The translations under genes and the position numbers were made by a program. A model generated the notes under the pieces. That model saw nothing but the letters and a program-made list of their open reading frames with translations, was not told the origin of the DNA and did no database searches. This document shows, piece by piece, positions 8,571 through 16,640 of a stretch of 32,577 nt of DNA. Location of the stretch: contig MFCX01000003.1 in NCBI GenBank assembly GCA_001777055.1, positions 1 to 32,577 on the forward strand. Direction: 5' to 3'. Each line of letters starts with the position of its first letter. Within the stretch, counting starts at the first letter, position 1. The DNA comes from Candidatus Daviesbacteria bacterium RIFCSPHIGHO2_02_FULL_39_12 (GTDB taxonomy: Bacteria > Patescibacteriota > Microgenomatia > Daviesbacterales > UBA10151).

Positions 8571-9770
8571 ATGAAAATTCTAAAAGAAATATCTGCGCAA
8601 GAAATAGATAACAGGATACAGGATATGCTTGATGGATTAAAGTTATCCGGCCGGATTAAAATTGATGACATTAAAAATATCATTTATCATGAAAACGAGT
8701 TAAAAGGCTCTATGAAAATCATTAATGCATTTTCAGATTATGCAAAAAACAGAAAACAATTTGATTTAGTATCAGGAACAATCTCACTTGCCTGGAACTA
8801 TCTGCCCCACAAATCTTTAGGCAACCTTTCCCCTTACCAAAAATACCAGGAATACTATAACAAGAAGAAGATTGATAAAAACAATATAAAAACTCCAAAA
8901 TATGATTCTAATAAAACATCACTTTATCAACTGTTTGAAGATTCATTACCAGAGAGAATCAGCCTAAAAAAGATTCAAGATAACGAGTGGAGGTTTGTTT
9001 TTAGCAGAAATTACCACCAAACCCATGAGCAGTTTCATGAATTTTACGAATCGGAAGATTTTTCAGTAATGGAGTTGGCTGAGAAAACTAGCCTGATTTT
9101 GCTTAAAGAACCCCTGTTAATGGAGGCCGATTCTTATTTGGCCCATCAGTTTTTAAAGTTAGGTGCAGAAAGAAATGCATTTGAGGTTTTAGAAAAAAGC
9201 ATAGCTGCGGTGAAAAACATTTTTCCCAAAGAGTTTGACTGGGAAAAAGATAAACTTCCCTGGTATTTTTTAGAAAATAGAGATTTTTTAAATTTGTTAT
9301 TAGATCAGGCTATTTTCATGGAAAAAGGCAAAGGAGTTTCAAAATCTATCCCCTACTATGAGCAAATTTTATCTCTAAATCCTAACGATAATCAGGGGGT
9401 TAGAGGAATACTCACAACAATTTATCTTAAAACCGGCCAACCGCAAAAAGTTTTGGGACTAAGTAAAAAATATCCTGATGATGCTACTTGCGAATTAACC
9501 ATGGGCTATGCTTTGGCATTAATTAAATTAGGTAAGATTGAGGAAGCTGAAAAACATCTGGAAACAATCTATAAATTTAGTAAACACGTCGTCGAAGAAT
9601 TGTTAAAACCTACTCACCGGCAACCTCCACAATTTAATCCTGAAAGAATCCAATTTGGAGGTGAAGATGAGGCCTTTCTTTATTTTAGAGAACAGGGCGC
9701 GCTTTGGCAGGCAACAAAAGGAGCTATGGAATTATTAAGAAAAATACATCTCAAACAATCAATCTTTTAA
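8571..9770 (+). CDS. TPR-repeat protein of unknown function
   Basis: YYEQILSLNPNDNQGVRGILTTIYLKTGQPQKVLGLSKKYPDDATCELTMGYALALIKLGKIEEAEKHLE; long intact ORF. Confidence 0.75.
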   Translation: MKILKEISAQEIDNRIQDMLDGLKLSGRIKIDDIKNIIYHENELKGSMKIINAFSDYAKNRKQFDLVSGTISLAWNYLPHKSLGNLSPYQKYQEYYNKKKIDKNNIKTPKYDSNKTSLYQLFEDSLPERISLKKIQDNEWRFVFSRNYHQTHEQFHEFYESEDFSVMELAEKTSLILLKEPLLMEADSYLAHQFLKLGAERNAFEVLEKSIAAVKNIFPKEFDWEKDKLPWYFLENRDFLNLLLDQAIFMEKGKGVSKSIPYYEQILSLNPNDNQGVRGILTTIYLKTGQPQKVLGLSKKYPDDATCELTMGYALALIKLGKIEEAEKHLETIYKFSKHVVEELLKPTHRQPPQFNPERIQFGGEDEAFLYFREQGALWQATKGAMELLRKIHLKQSIF

Positions 9771-9843
9771 TTCTCCTCGGTCCCAACCTTTCCATTTAGT
9801 GATAAGGAAATCAGACAGAGGTTGAATTCAGGAAGATGGCAAT

Positions 9844-9966
9844 ATGAAAAACCAGGCGATTAACTACGACAGGAAACAGGATATTCTTTATATTTTTATC
9901 AGAGCTGGCACGGAAGAGAGATTTGGGGATATATCAGAAAATATCGTAACAGTTCAGACTCTTTGA
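9844..9966 (+). pseudogene. Truncated DUF2283-like fragment
   Basis: MKNQAINYDRKQDILYIFIRAGTEERFGDISENIVTVQTL*; resembles the first half of DUF2283. Preceded by an out-of-frame PFSDKEIRQRLNSGRWQYEKPGD*. Confidence 0.45.
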
Positions 9967-10789
9967 CAAATTTTTATTGTTCGAGCTTAAGCGAGAACTT
10001 CTCACTTTTACATCCGACATCAGTTTTCGCGTATTCAACAAATATGGATGCAAGTTATGTTATTGGACAAGATAATTTCACTAGCTCTGATACAGGTGTT
10101 AGCGCAACAAGAATTAAGTCTGCAGAATCAGTAGCCGATGTGGTGATTGGACAAGGAAACTTTACCAGTTCTAGTGCTAACCAAGGTGGTTCAGCTAATG
10201 CTAACACACTAAATTTTCCTTGGGGAATTGAATGTGATTCAAAAGGAAGACTTTTTATTGATGATATGTCTAATAACAGAATTTTACTTTGATTTTGATC
10301 CCAAGGCCAATAATCCTTCCAGCCTGGAAGGTTACACAATTTCAGTCAGGTCAACCAACACCAATACAGACAAGAAAGATAATTTGTTTTACTTTTCCCC
10401 CTTTAACCTGAATGAGCCTTTAAATAATGCACATAGATCTTCTAACCCTGTTTTTGATTTTTCAGTGAATAAACAGAAAGGAGAAGTTAGGGCAGATTAT
10501 TTTGATGATTCATCCAGAATTAAGGTTTATTCCAAACAAACTCAGCTTATCCCGGGGACTTATTCCTGGAAAGTGATGGCGGTGGATAAAGCTGGCCATA
10601 GCCTGGAAACAGACACCAGGATAGTTAAAATTAACTCTAATTCCAGCTCTTCTGACTTATCATTAAATCCCGCCTTTCCTCTGGCGGTATAAGTTCTCCG
10701 AAGGCAACCCCTTTACCGTCCGTTAGTCCAACACCCGTATCACCTGCTCCAACTCCCAACAAAATCTGTATCTGGTTTGTTTGTTTCTG
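9963..10789 (+). pseudogene. Remnant of a secreted/surface protein with NHL-type repeats and a Pro/Thr linker
   Basis: Frame a: VIGQDNFTSS...VVIGQGNFTSSSANQGGSANANTLNFPWGIECDSKGRLFIDDMSNNRILL*. Frame b: FDFDPKANNPSSLEGYTISV...GTYSWKVMAVDKAGHS. Frame c: PSVSPTPVSPAPTPNKICIWFVCF*. Confidence 0.65.
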
Positions 10790-10792
10790 ACG

Positions 10793-11650
10793 TTATCTTG
10801 AGCCTCTGGATATTGGCGGGGCAAGGACAAATCCTGTAAATCTTGCCAATTCTGATTTGGCATCACCGGTCATAGTAATATTATGCAGGTTGCACTGTTG
10901 TTTAAATAATTCAAACAATCGGACGATATTTTGTGTTAAGGCTCCCTCTCTTTTATCTTCAAATGGTGTGCCATTAAAATTATTGATTACGTGTTGCTCC
11001 TTATTAGCAAAATCAATCAACACGACCCTGAGACCATTTTGGGTATTAATCAAGATGTTACCCGGTCCCGGGTCTGCTGTCCAATGGCCATAATCAAGAT
11101 AAAGTCTTACAGCCTGAGCAAAAGCAATATTATAAATCCTGGATATAAACTTGGCTGCTGAAGGGGTTAATTTTGTCTTTCTTCCCGAAGTCAATATGTT
11201 CAGACAGTATTCTAAAGAACCGCCTAAATGAGGAGATATAAAACCATAAGTGGGTTCACCTCGAAGATCTAACCGTGTTTCTCTAACTGTTGGAATAAGT
11301 TCCGGCAAGCCAGCGATTTCCAACGAGCTTTTTATCATGCCAACGCTTCTTCTAAGTCGGCCTATCAGCATAACTGTATGGTATGATTCAGGAGGCACAA
11401 CTTTTAACCATTCATTTGTTTCTCCATTAAACAAAACTTCGAAACTTAGAAAGTCTCGATGGATAGGATGAGGTCTGGTAGGTTCTGGTGTGAAGCCTCC
11501 CTTGACTGAATGCCATATACCTTTTTTGCCTTCTACCAATAACTCCAAGGGTATTCCGCGCGTTCTATAACCATTTACTTCTACCGTAGGATGTTGGGCA
11601 GTTAATGCTAACTCTTCTTTTAATTCGGGCGGTATTACTGGAGCTTCCAT
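10793..11650 (-). CDS. Protein kinase/aminoglycoside phosphotransferase-like protein, divergent
   Basis: LDYGHWTADPGPGNILINTQNGLRVVLIDFANK resembles the HxD...N and IDF catalytic loops of the kinase-like fold. Start assigned to the internal ATG at 11650. Confidence 0.55.
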   Translation of the reverse strand: MEAPVIPPELKEELALTAQHPTVEVNGYRTRGIPLELLVEGKKGIWHSVKGGFTPEPTRPHPIHRDFLSFEVLFNGETNEWLKVVPPESYHTVMLIGRLRRSVGMIKSSLEIAGLPELIPTVRETRLDLRGEPTYGFISPHLGGSLEYCLNILTSGRKTKLTPSAAKFISRIYNIAFAQAVRLYLDYGHWTADPGPGNILINTQNGLRVVLIDFANKEQHVINNFNGTPFEDKREGALTQNIVRLFELFKQQCNLHNITMTGDAKSELARFTGFVLAPPISRGSR

Positions 11651-11657
11651 ATAATCT

Positions 11658-11667
11658 ATGTTACAAT
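11658..11667. promoter_or_regulatory. Overlapping divergent -10 elements (plus TGtTACAAT 11659-11667; minus TAACAT 11658-11663)
   Basis: Plus -10 ends 7 nt before the ATG at 11675; minus candidate ends 7 nt before the ATG at 11650. Confidence 0.45.
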
Positions 11668-11674
11668 AACGTAC

Positions 11675-11950
11675 ATGCCGGAGAAAGTAGCATGTCATGG
11701 CTTACCCGATCACACATGGGGATGCAGACAGATTAGTGGTGATTTAGGAGAAATAAAAAAATGGGAACCTCTTGTTGATTTGCAGATTCAACAGGTGATT
11801 GCAGATCCAAGCAGAACTGAAGAAATATGTCCAGGTGGATCAATAGTTTGCCAAAATTGTGACATATCATTGATTACCGGCCAGTTAAATCCTGCAGCTA
11901 AACCGGATATTGATTCTTTAAGAAGGATGTTGCCAGGGGAGGGAAAATAA
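11675..11950 (+). CDS. Small Cys-containing hypothetical protein, 91 aa
   Basis: Intact ORF abutting ybaB, with an extended -10 at leaderless spacing; CPGGSIVCQNC motif. Confidence 0.55.
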   Translation: MPEKVACHGLPDHTWGCRQISGDLGEIKKWEPLVDLQIQQVIADPSRTEEICPGGSIVCQNCDISLITGQLNPAAKPDIDSLRRMLPGEGK

Positions 11951-11951
11951 A

Positions 11952-12230
11952 ATGGGTTTCATGGATAATATAAAACAGCTTGGTGATCTCAAAAAGATGA
12001 GAGATCAGGCTATGGAAGTTCAAAAGAAATTAGCCGGAATTAAGATTACGGTGGAGCATAGAGGGGTGACTGTAGTCATGACTGCAGATCAAAAAGTGGC
12101 TTCTATTTCCGGAGAAGCAGATTTTGAAAAGATCACTGAAGCTGTCAATGAAGCTTTGAAACAATCCCAAAAAGTGGCAGCAGATGAAATGAAAGGGATG
12201 ATGGGTGGTTTAGGTATCCCCGGGATGTAA
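11952..12230 (+). CDS. ybaB: YbaB/EbfC nucleoid-associated protein
   Basis: Length, position next to recR, MEVQKKLAGIKITVEHRGVTVVMTADQKVASISG...GLGIPGM. Confidence 0.92.
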   Translation: MGFMDNIKQLGDLKKMRDQAMEVQKKLAGIKITVEHRGVTVVMTADQKVASISGEADFEKITEAVNEALKQSQKVAADEMKGMMGGLGIPGM

Positions 12231-12844
12231 TGGCCCAAATTCCAAAATCAATTCAAAATTTGATAGAGGCTTTCGAAAGACTGCCTGGAATTGGGCCTAA
12301 AACTGCTCAGAGGCTAACTTTTTACCTTTTGCATGCCCCAAAAGAAGAAGCTCAAGCTTTGGCATCGGCTGCATTGGATTTAAAAGAAAAAACTGTTCTA
12401 TGTTCCATTTGTTTTAATATCGGAGAAAAAGATCCCTGTAATATTTGCGCTGATTCTTCCAGAGACCCAAGTGTAATTATGGTAGTGGAAAACCCATTAG
12501 ATGTTTTAGCTTTAGAAAAGGCAAATTATAAGGGATTGTATCATGTATTACACGGAGTGATTTCGCCTTTGGAAAACATTGGGCCGGATGAGCTTCATAT
12601 TAGGGAATTATTGCCAAGACTTAAAGGTCCTTCGACAAGCTCAGGACAAGTGGTAAAGGAAATAATTTTAGCCACTAATCCAACAATGGAAGGTGAAGCA
12701 ACTGCCATGTATATCCAAAGGTTAATTTCTCCGCTAAGGATTAAAGTAACCAGGATTGCCAGAGGATTACCCGTAGGGTCGGATTTGGAATATGCTGATG
12801 AAACAACTTTGTCTCGGGCATTAGAGGGAAGAAGAGAATACTAA
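12230..12844 (+). CDS. recR: Recombination protein RecR
   Basis: LIEAFERLPGIGPKTAQRLTFYLL; CSICFNIGEKDPCNIC; LATNPTMEGEATAMYI; short in-frame insertion GPSTSSGQ. Confidence 0.95.
   Translation: MAQIPKSIQNLIEAFERLPGIGPKTAQRLTFYLLHAPKEEAQALASAALDLKEKTVLCSICFNIGEKDPCNICADSSRDPSVIMVVENPLDVLALEKANYKGLYHVLHGVISPLENIGPDELHIRELLPRLKGPSTSSGQVVKEIILATNPTMEGEATAMYIQRLISPLRIKVTRIARGLPVGSDLEYADETTLSRALEGRREY
12626..12650. repeat. Palindromic element ggtccttcgacaagctcaggacaag inside recR
   Basis: GTCCT...AGGAC inverted repeat encoding GPSTSSGQ in a RecR loop. Confidence 0.65.
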
Positions 12845-12865
12845 CCTAATTTTATTGAAAATTTA

Positions 12866-12874
12866 TGCTACACT
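12866..12874 (+). promoter_or_regulatory. Extended -10 TGcTACACT, 6 nt before ATG 12881
   Basis: TGCTACACT 12866-12874. Confidence 0.45.
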
Positions 12875-12880
12875 GTATCC

Positions 12881-13276
12881 ATGGCAGATTCGGGAAATAT
12901 AATCGGTCAATTTAGGGATGAAATAGAACCTGAAGTTAAAGAGGTGGCCCAGGATGTTAAAGATTTTGTGGGAGAGGCAATAGAACAGGGAGTACAATCA
13001 GTTGTTGGCGCTCAATTTACTCCTCAGCAACAGCAGCAAAAACAGTTTCAAGACCAAAAAGAACTTCAAAGAGTGAGAGGGTGGTTTAAGGATTTAGAAC
13101 AGCAAACAGCACAAGTTAGACAAATGAATAAACAAAAAGAGGAACAAAGATTACAAACCGAGCAGCAAGAACAACAAGTTGAAGAAATGAGAGAGGAACA
13201 AAAGGAACAACAAGCGGTTAATCCAGCCCTGGCTTATGCCGGAAAAGCAGAAATTAAAAGAGGAGTAGGAGGGTGA
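12881..13276 (+). CDS. Gln/Glu-rich predicted coiled-coil protein, unknown function
   Basis: FTPQQQQQKQFQDQKELQRVRGWFKDLEQQTAQVRQMNKQKEEQRLQTEQQEQQVEEMREEQKEQQ; TGATG overlap with cysS. Confidence 0.7.
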   Translation: MADSGNIIGQFRDEIEPEVKEVAQDVKDFVGEAIEQGVQSVVGAQFTPQQQQQKQFQDQKELQRVRGWFKDLEQQTAQVRQMNKQKEEQRLQTEQQEQQVEEMREEQKEQQAVNPALAYAGKAEIKRGVGG

Positions 13277-14658
13277 TGTTCAAACTATATAACACATTAA
13301 GACGCAGGATTGAACAATTTGAACCGATTAACTCACCTCATGTCGGCTTATATACCTGCGGCCCAACTGTATATGATTATACTCATATTGGGCATTTGAG
13401 AAAGTATGTCGGAGACGACCTTTTAAAAAGAATCCTAATTGCTAATGGTTTTGATGTTAAACACGTACAAAATATTACTGATGTAGGGCATCTTACTTCT
13501 GATGCTGATGAGGGTGATGATAAGTTAGACAAAAGAGCCAAAGAAAAAGGGATGTCTGTTTGGGAAGTGGCTAAGTTTTTTGAGCAGTATCATTTTAAAT
13601 CACTGGATCAAGTTAATGTTCTGCGGCCGAATATTGTTTGCCGGGCGACTGAGCATATTGGTGAACAAATTAAATTAATAGAAAAATTAGTTAAAAAGGG
13701 ATTTACCTATCAAACCAAAGAAGCTGTCTATTTTGACACCTCCAAGTTCCCCGATTACGGAAAATTATCCGGTCAAAAGCTGGAGGAAAAAGTTGTAGGC
13801 GTAAGAAAAGAGGTAGTAGTGGATCCCAACAAGAAAAATCCGGCTGATTTTGTTTTATGGTTTTTTACTGTAGGCCATTTCCAGGATCATACTATGCGTT
13901 GGCCTTCGCCATGGGGAGAGGGTTTCCCCGGTTGGCATATTGAATGTTCAGCTATGAGTATGGAGTATTTGGGAGACAGTTTTGATATCCATACCGGCGG
14001 AATTGACCATATTCCGGTCCATCATCCTAATGAAATTGCTCAATCAGAGGCAGCCACAGGCAAAACTTTTGTAAAATACTGGGTTCATCATAATTTCTTG
14101 ATAGTTGAAGGTGGGAAGATGAGTAAGTCTAAAGGGAGTTTCTATAGAATTGATGATATTTTGGAAAAAGGTTTTGATCCTCTGGCGCTAAGGTATTTAT
14201 TTTTAACGGCCCACTATCGTGATAAGTTGAATTTTACCTGGCAGTCTTTGGAAGCTTCGCAAAATGCTTTAAATAATTTAAGGGAGGAAGTGAGAGAATG
14301 GGATAATCCTAAAATAGGATGCGCTGAGTTTGAGCAGAAATTTATAGAAAGTGTTAACAATGATTTAAGTATACCGCAAGCCGTTGCGGTGATGTGGGAT
14401 ATGGTAACAAGTGATTATCCGACATCGGCTAAAGCCAGATCAATCCTGGAAATGGATAAAGTTTTAGGACTTAAATTGGATGAATTTGTAAGTAAGCCTT
14501 TGGAGATACCTCAAGAGGCGCAAAGACTTGTTAAGCAAAGAGAACAAGCAAGGGAAAAGCAAGATTTTAAAAAGTCAGATGATTTGAGAAAAGAAATTAA
14601 AAAATTAGGGTTTGAAGTAGAAGATACTCCAAGCGGGCCGCGGATTGTGGTAAACTAG
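13276..14658 (+). CDS. cysS: Cysteinyl-tRNA synthetase
   Basis: [60 protein letters not shown]. Confidence 0.97.
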   Translation: MFKLYNTLRRRIEQFEPINSPHVGLYTCGPTVYDYTHIGHLRKYVGDDLLKRILIANGFDVKHVQNITDVGHLTSDADEGDDKLDKRAKEKGMSVWEVAKFFEQYHFKSLDQVNVLRPNIVCRATEHIGEQIKLIEKLVKKGFTYQTKEAVYFDTSKFPDYGKLSGQKLEEKVVGVRKEVVVDPNKKNPADFVLWFFTVGHFQDHTMRWPSPWGEGFPGWHIECSAMSMEYLGDSFDIHTGGIDHIPVHHPNEIAQSEAATGKTFVKYWVHHNFLIVEGGKMSKSKGSFYRIDDILEKGFDPLALRYLFLTAHYRDKLNFTWQSLEASQNALNNLREEVREWDNPKIGCAEFEQKFIESVNNDLSIPQAVAVMWDMVTSDYPTSAKARSILEMDKVLGLKLDEFVSKPLEIPQEAQRLVKQREQAREKQDFKKSDDLRKEIKKLGFEVEDTPSGPRIVVN

Positions 14659-14664
14659 ACACTT

Positions 14665-15339
14665 GTGGAAACTGATGTAATTACCATTGACGGACCAACT
14701 TCATCCGGCAAGAACAGTGTCGGATTTCTTTTGGCCAAAAAATTAGGTTATCAGTATATAGACACCGGCATGATCTACCGGGCCGGCGCTTATTTAATTT
14801 TGCAAAACAACATTAGTTTGGATAACAAAGAAGATATAGTCAATACCTTTAAAAGTTTAAGGTTAGAGATAAAATCAGACAACGGTAGTTTGAGGATTTA
14901 TAACAATGGCAGAGACTTAACAGATAAACTGCACCTGAGCGAGGTGACAGAAAATGTTTCTATAGTTGCTGCTATTAAAGAGGTCAGAGAAGTGACCAAA
15001 GTCATTCAAAGGAAATTGGGAGAATCTAAAAATACTGTGATGACAGGAAGGGATATTGGTTCGGAAATTTTCCCAAACGCCAAACACAAATTTTTCTTAA
15101 CAGCTTCTGCCGAGATTCGGGTCAAAAGAAGGTTTAAACAATTGATAAAAGTAGACCCAGCTATTACTTATGAGATGGTATATAAATCAATGTTGGAGCG
15201 CGATGAAAAAGATTCTACCAGGGAAGTGTCGCCGCTTAGAATACCCAAAGGGGCTGTAGTGATTGATAATTCAAACTTGAATGTGGAACAAACAGTAGAG
15301 GAAATGCTGAAACATATACAACAAAAATTATTTATATAG
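14665..15339 (+). CDS. cmk: Cytidylate kinase (GTG start)
   Basis: VITIDGPTSSGKNSVGFLLAKKLGYQYIDTGMIYRAGAYL; GRDIGSEIFPNAKHKFFLTASAEIRVKRR. Confidence 0.9.
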   Translation: METDVITIDGPTSSGKNSVGFLLAKKLGYQYIDTGMIYRAGAYLILQNNISLDNKEDIVNTFKSLRLEIKSDNGSLRIYNNGRDLTDKLHLSEVTENVSIVAAIKEVREVTKVIQRKLGESKNTVMTGRDIGSEIFPNAKHKFFLTASAEIRVKRRFKQLIKVDPAITYEMVYKSMLERDEKDSTREVSPLRIPKGAVVIDNSNLNVEQTVEEMLKHIQQKLFI

Positions 15340-15364
15340 ATTCCGTGTCAAGCACGGAATGACA
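15336..15364. repeat. Palindromic element ATAGATTCCGTGtcaagCACGGAATGACA
   Basis: Perfect 8-bp stem 15340-15347/15353-15360; same ATAGATTCC...GGAATGACA frame as 22227-22284. Confidence 0.8.
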
Positions 15365-15374
15365 AAGGAAGAAT

Positions 15375-16640
15375 ATGCATAAAATATCTACGCTTAAAAA
15401 TGGTTTAACTTTAATCACCATAGATTTACCTCGATTGGAATCGGTTACTACTTTAGTGGCAGTTGGAGCCGGATCCAGGTATGAGACCAGAAAAATAAAC
15501 GGCATTTCCCATTTTTTGGAGCATATGTTTTTTAAGGGATCAAAAAAATATCCCAGCGCGGAACAAATTGCCACCTTAGTTGACGGAGTGGGAGCAATCA
15601 ATAATGCTTCCACCAGCAAGGAATTTACTCATTACTGGATTAAGTCTTCCGGTAAACACGTTGAGCTGTCCCTGGATATCCTTTCCTCAATGATCAGAGA
15701 ATCTCTTCTATCTGAGGAAGAAATTGAAAGGGAAAAGGGTGTAATTGTAGAGGAACTGAGGATGTATAAAGATTTGCCGCAAAGATACGTTTGGGATTTA
15801 TATGAAATGCTGCAATTTGGAGATCAGCCTTTAGGTTGGGATATAGGAGGAGATGAAAAAACTGTTAATTCGATACTGCAACAAAATCTATTTTCTTACA
15901 TGGACAGTTTATACTCTCCGGAAAATCTGGCGCTGGTTTTAGCAGGCAAGTTACCCAAAAATTTACATGCTTTAGCAGAAAAATATTTCAGCAATTTACC
16001 AAAAAGATCAAAATTTCCTTTTAAGTCGTATATTAAAGGTAAGCAGCTTAAACCAAGGATAGGTTTATATTATAAAAAAACCGATCAGGCAAATATTGTT
16101 TTAGGTATGGAAGGATATAACCGTTATGATAAAAAAAGATTTGCAGCCAGGGTTTTATCTACGATTTTAGGTGAGGGAATGTCTTCCCGATTATTTTTGC
16201 AGGTCAGGGAGAGAAGAGGGTTAGCTTACCACATTAGCGCTGATGCAGGTTTTTTTATCGATGCCGGGATGCTTACAGTTGATGCCGGTATTAAATTGGA
16301 AAAGATTGAGGAGGGGTTGAAGGTGATAAAAGACGAGCTACAAAGGATAGCGTTTGAGAAAGTAACTCCGGAAGAGTTAAAAAAAGCCAAAGAAATGATC
16401 AGAGGTCGTTTGGCCATCAGAGCTGAATCAACTAATTTTTTGGCAGAATATTTTGGGGTAAACTTTGTTTTAGACAGGAAAATAGAAACTTTTGATGAAT
16501 TCATGAGACAAATAGATGAGGTTAGTCAAGAAGATGTAATGAAAGCAGCAAAGGATTTAATTAAAAATGAAAAGTTTAATTTACAAATAATAGGACCCTT
16601 TAAAAATGCCGATCCTTTTATGAAAATTTTGGAAGTATGA
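15375..16640 (+). CDS. M16 family zinc protease (pitrilysin-like)
   Basis: GISHFLEHMFFKGSKK (HxxEH); ERGLAYHISADAGFF. Confidence 0.94.
   Translation: MHKISTLKNGLTLITIDLPRLESVTTLVAVGAGSRYETRKINGISHFLEHMFFKGSKKYPSAEQIATLVDGVGAINNASTSKEFTHYWIKSSGKHVELSLDILSSMIRESLLSEEEIEREKGVIVEELRMYKDLPQRYVWDLYEMLQFGDQPLGWDIGGDEKTVNSILQQNLFSYMDSLYSPENLALVLAGKLPKNLHALAEKYFSNLPKRSKFPFKSYIKGKQLKPRIGLYYKKTDQANIVLGMEGYNRYDKKRFAARVLSTILGEGMSSRLFLQVRERRGLAYHISADAGFFIDAGMLTVDAGIKLEKIEEGLKVIKDELQRIAFEKVTPEELKKAKEMIRGRLAIRAESTNFLAEYFGVNFVLDRKIETFDEFMRQIDEVSQEDVMKAAKDLIKNEKFNLQIIGPFKNADPFMKILEV

Noticed and set aside
9844-9966. Functional toxin-antitoxin pair
   Set aside because: The DUF2283-like ORF is truncated and its possible partner has no start codon or clear family match; treated as a remnant.
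10857-11093. Plus-strand ORFs 10857-11093 and 11250-11471
   Set aside because: Opposite the better supported kinase-like minus-strand gene; no domain signal.
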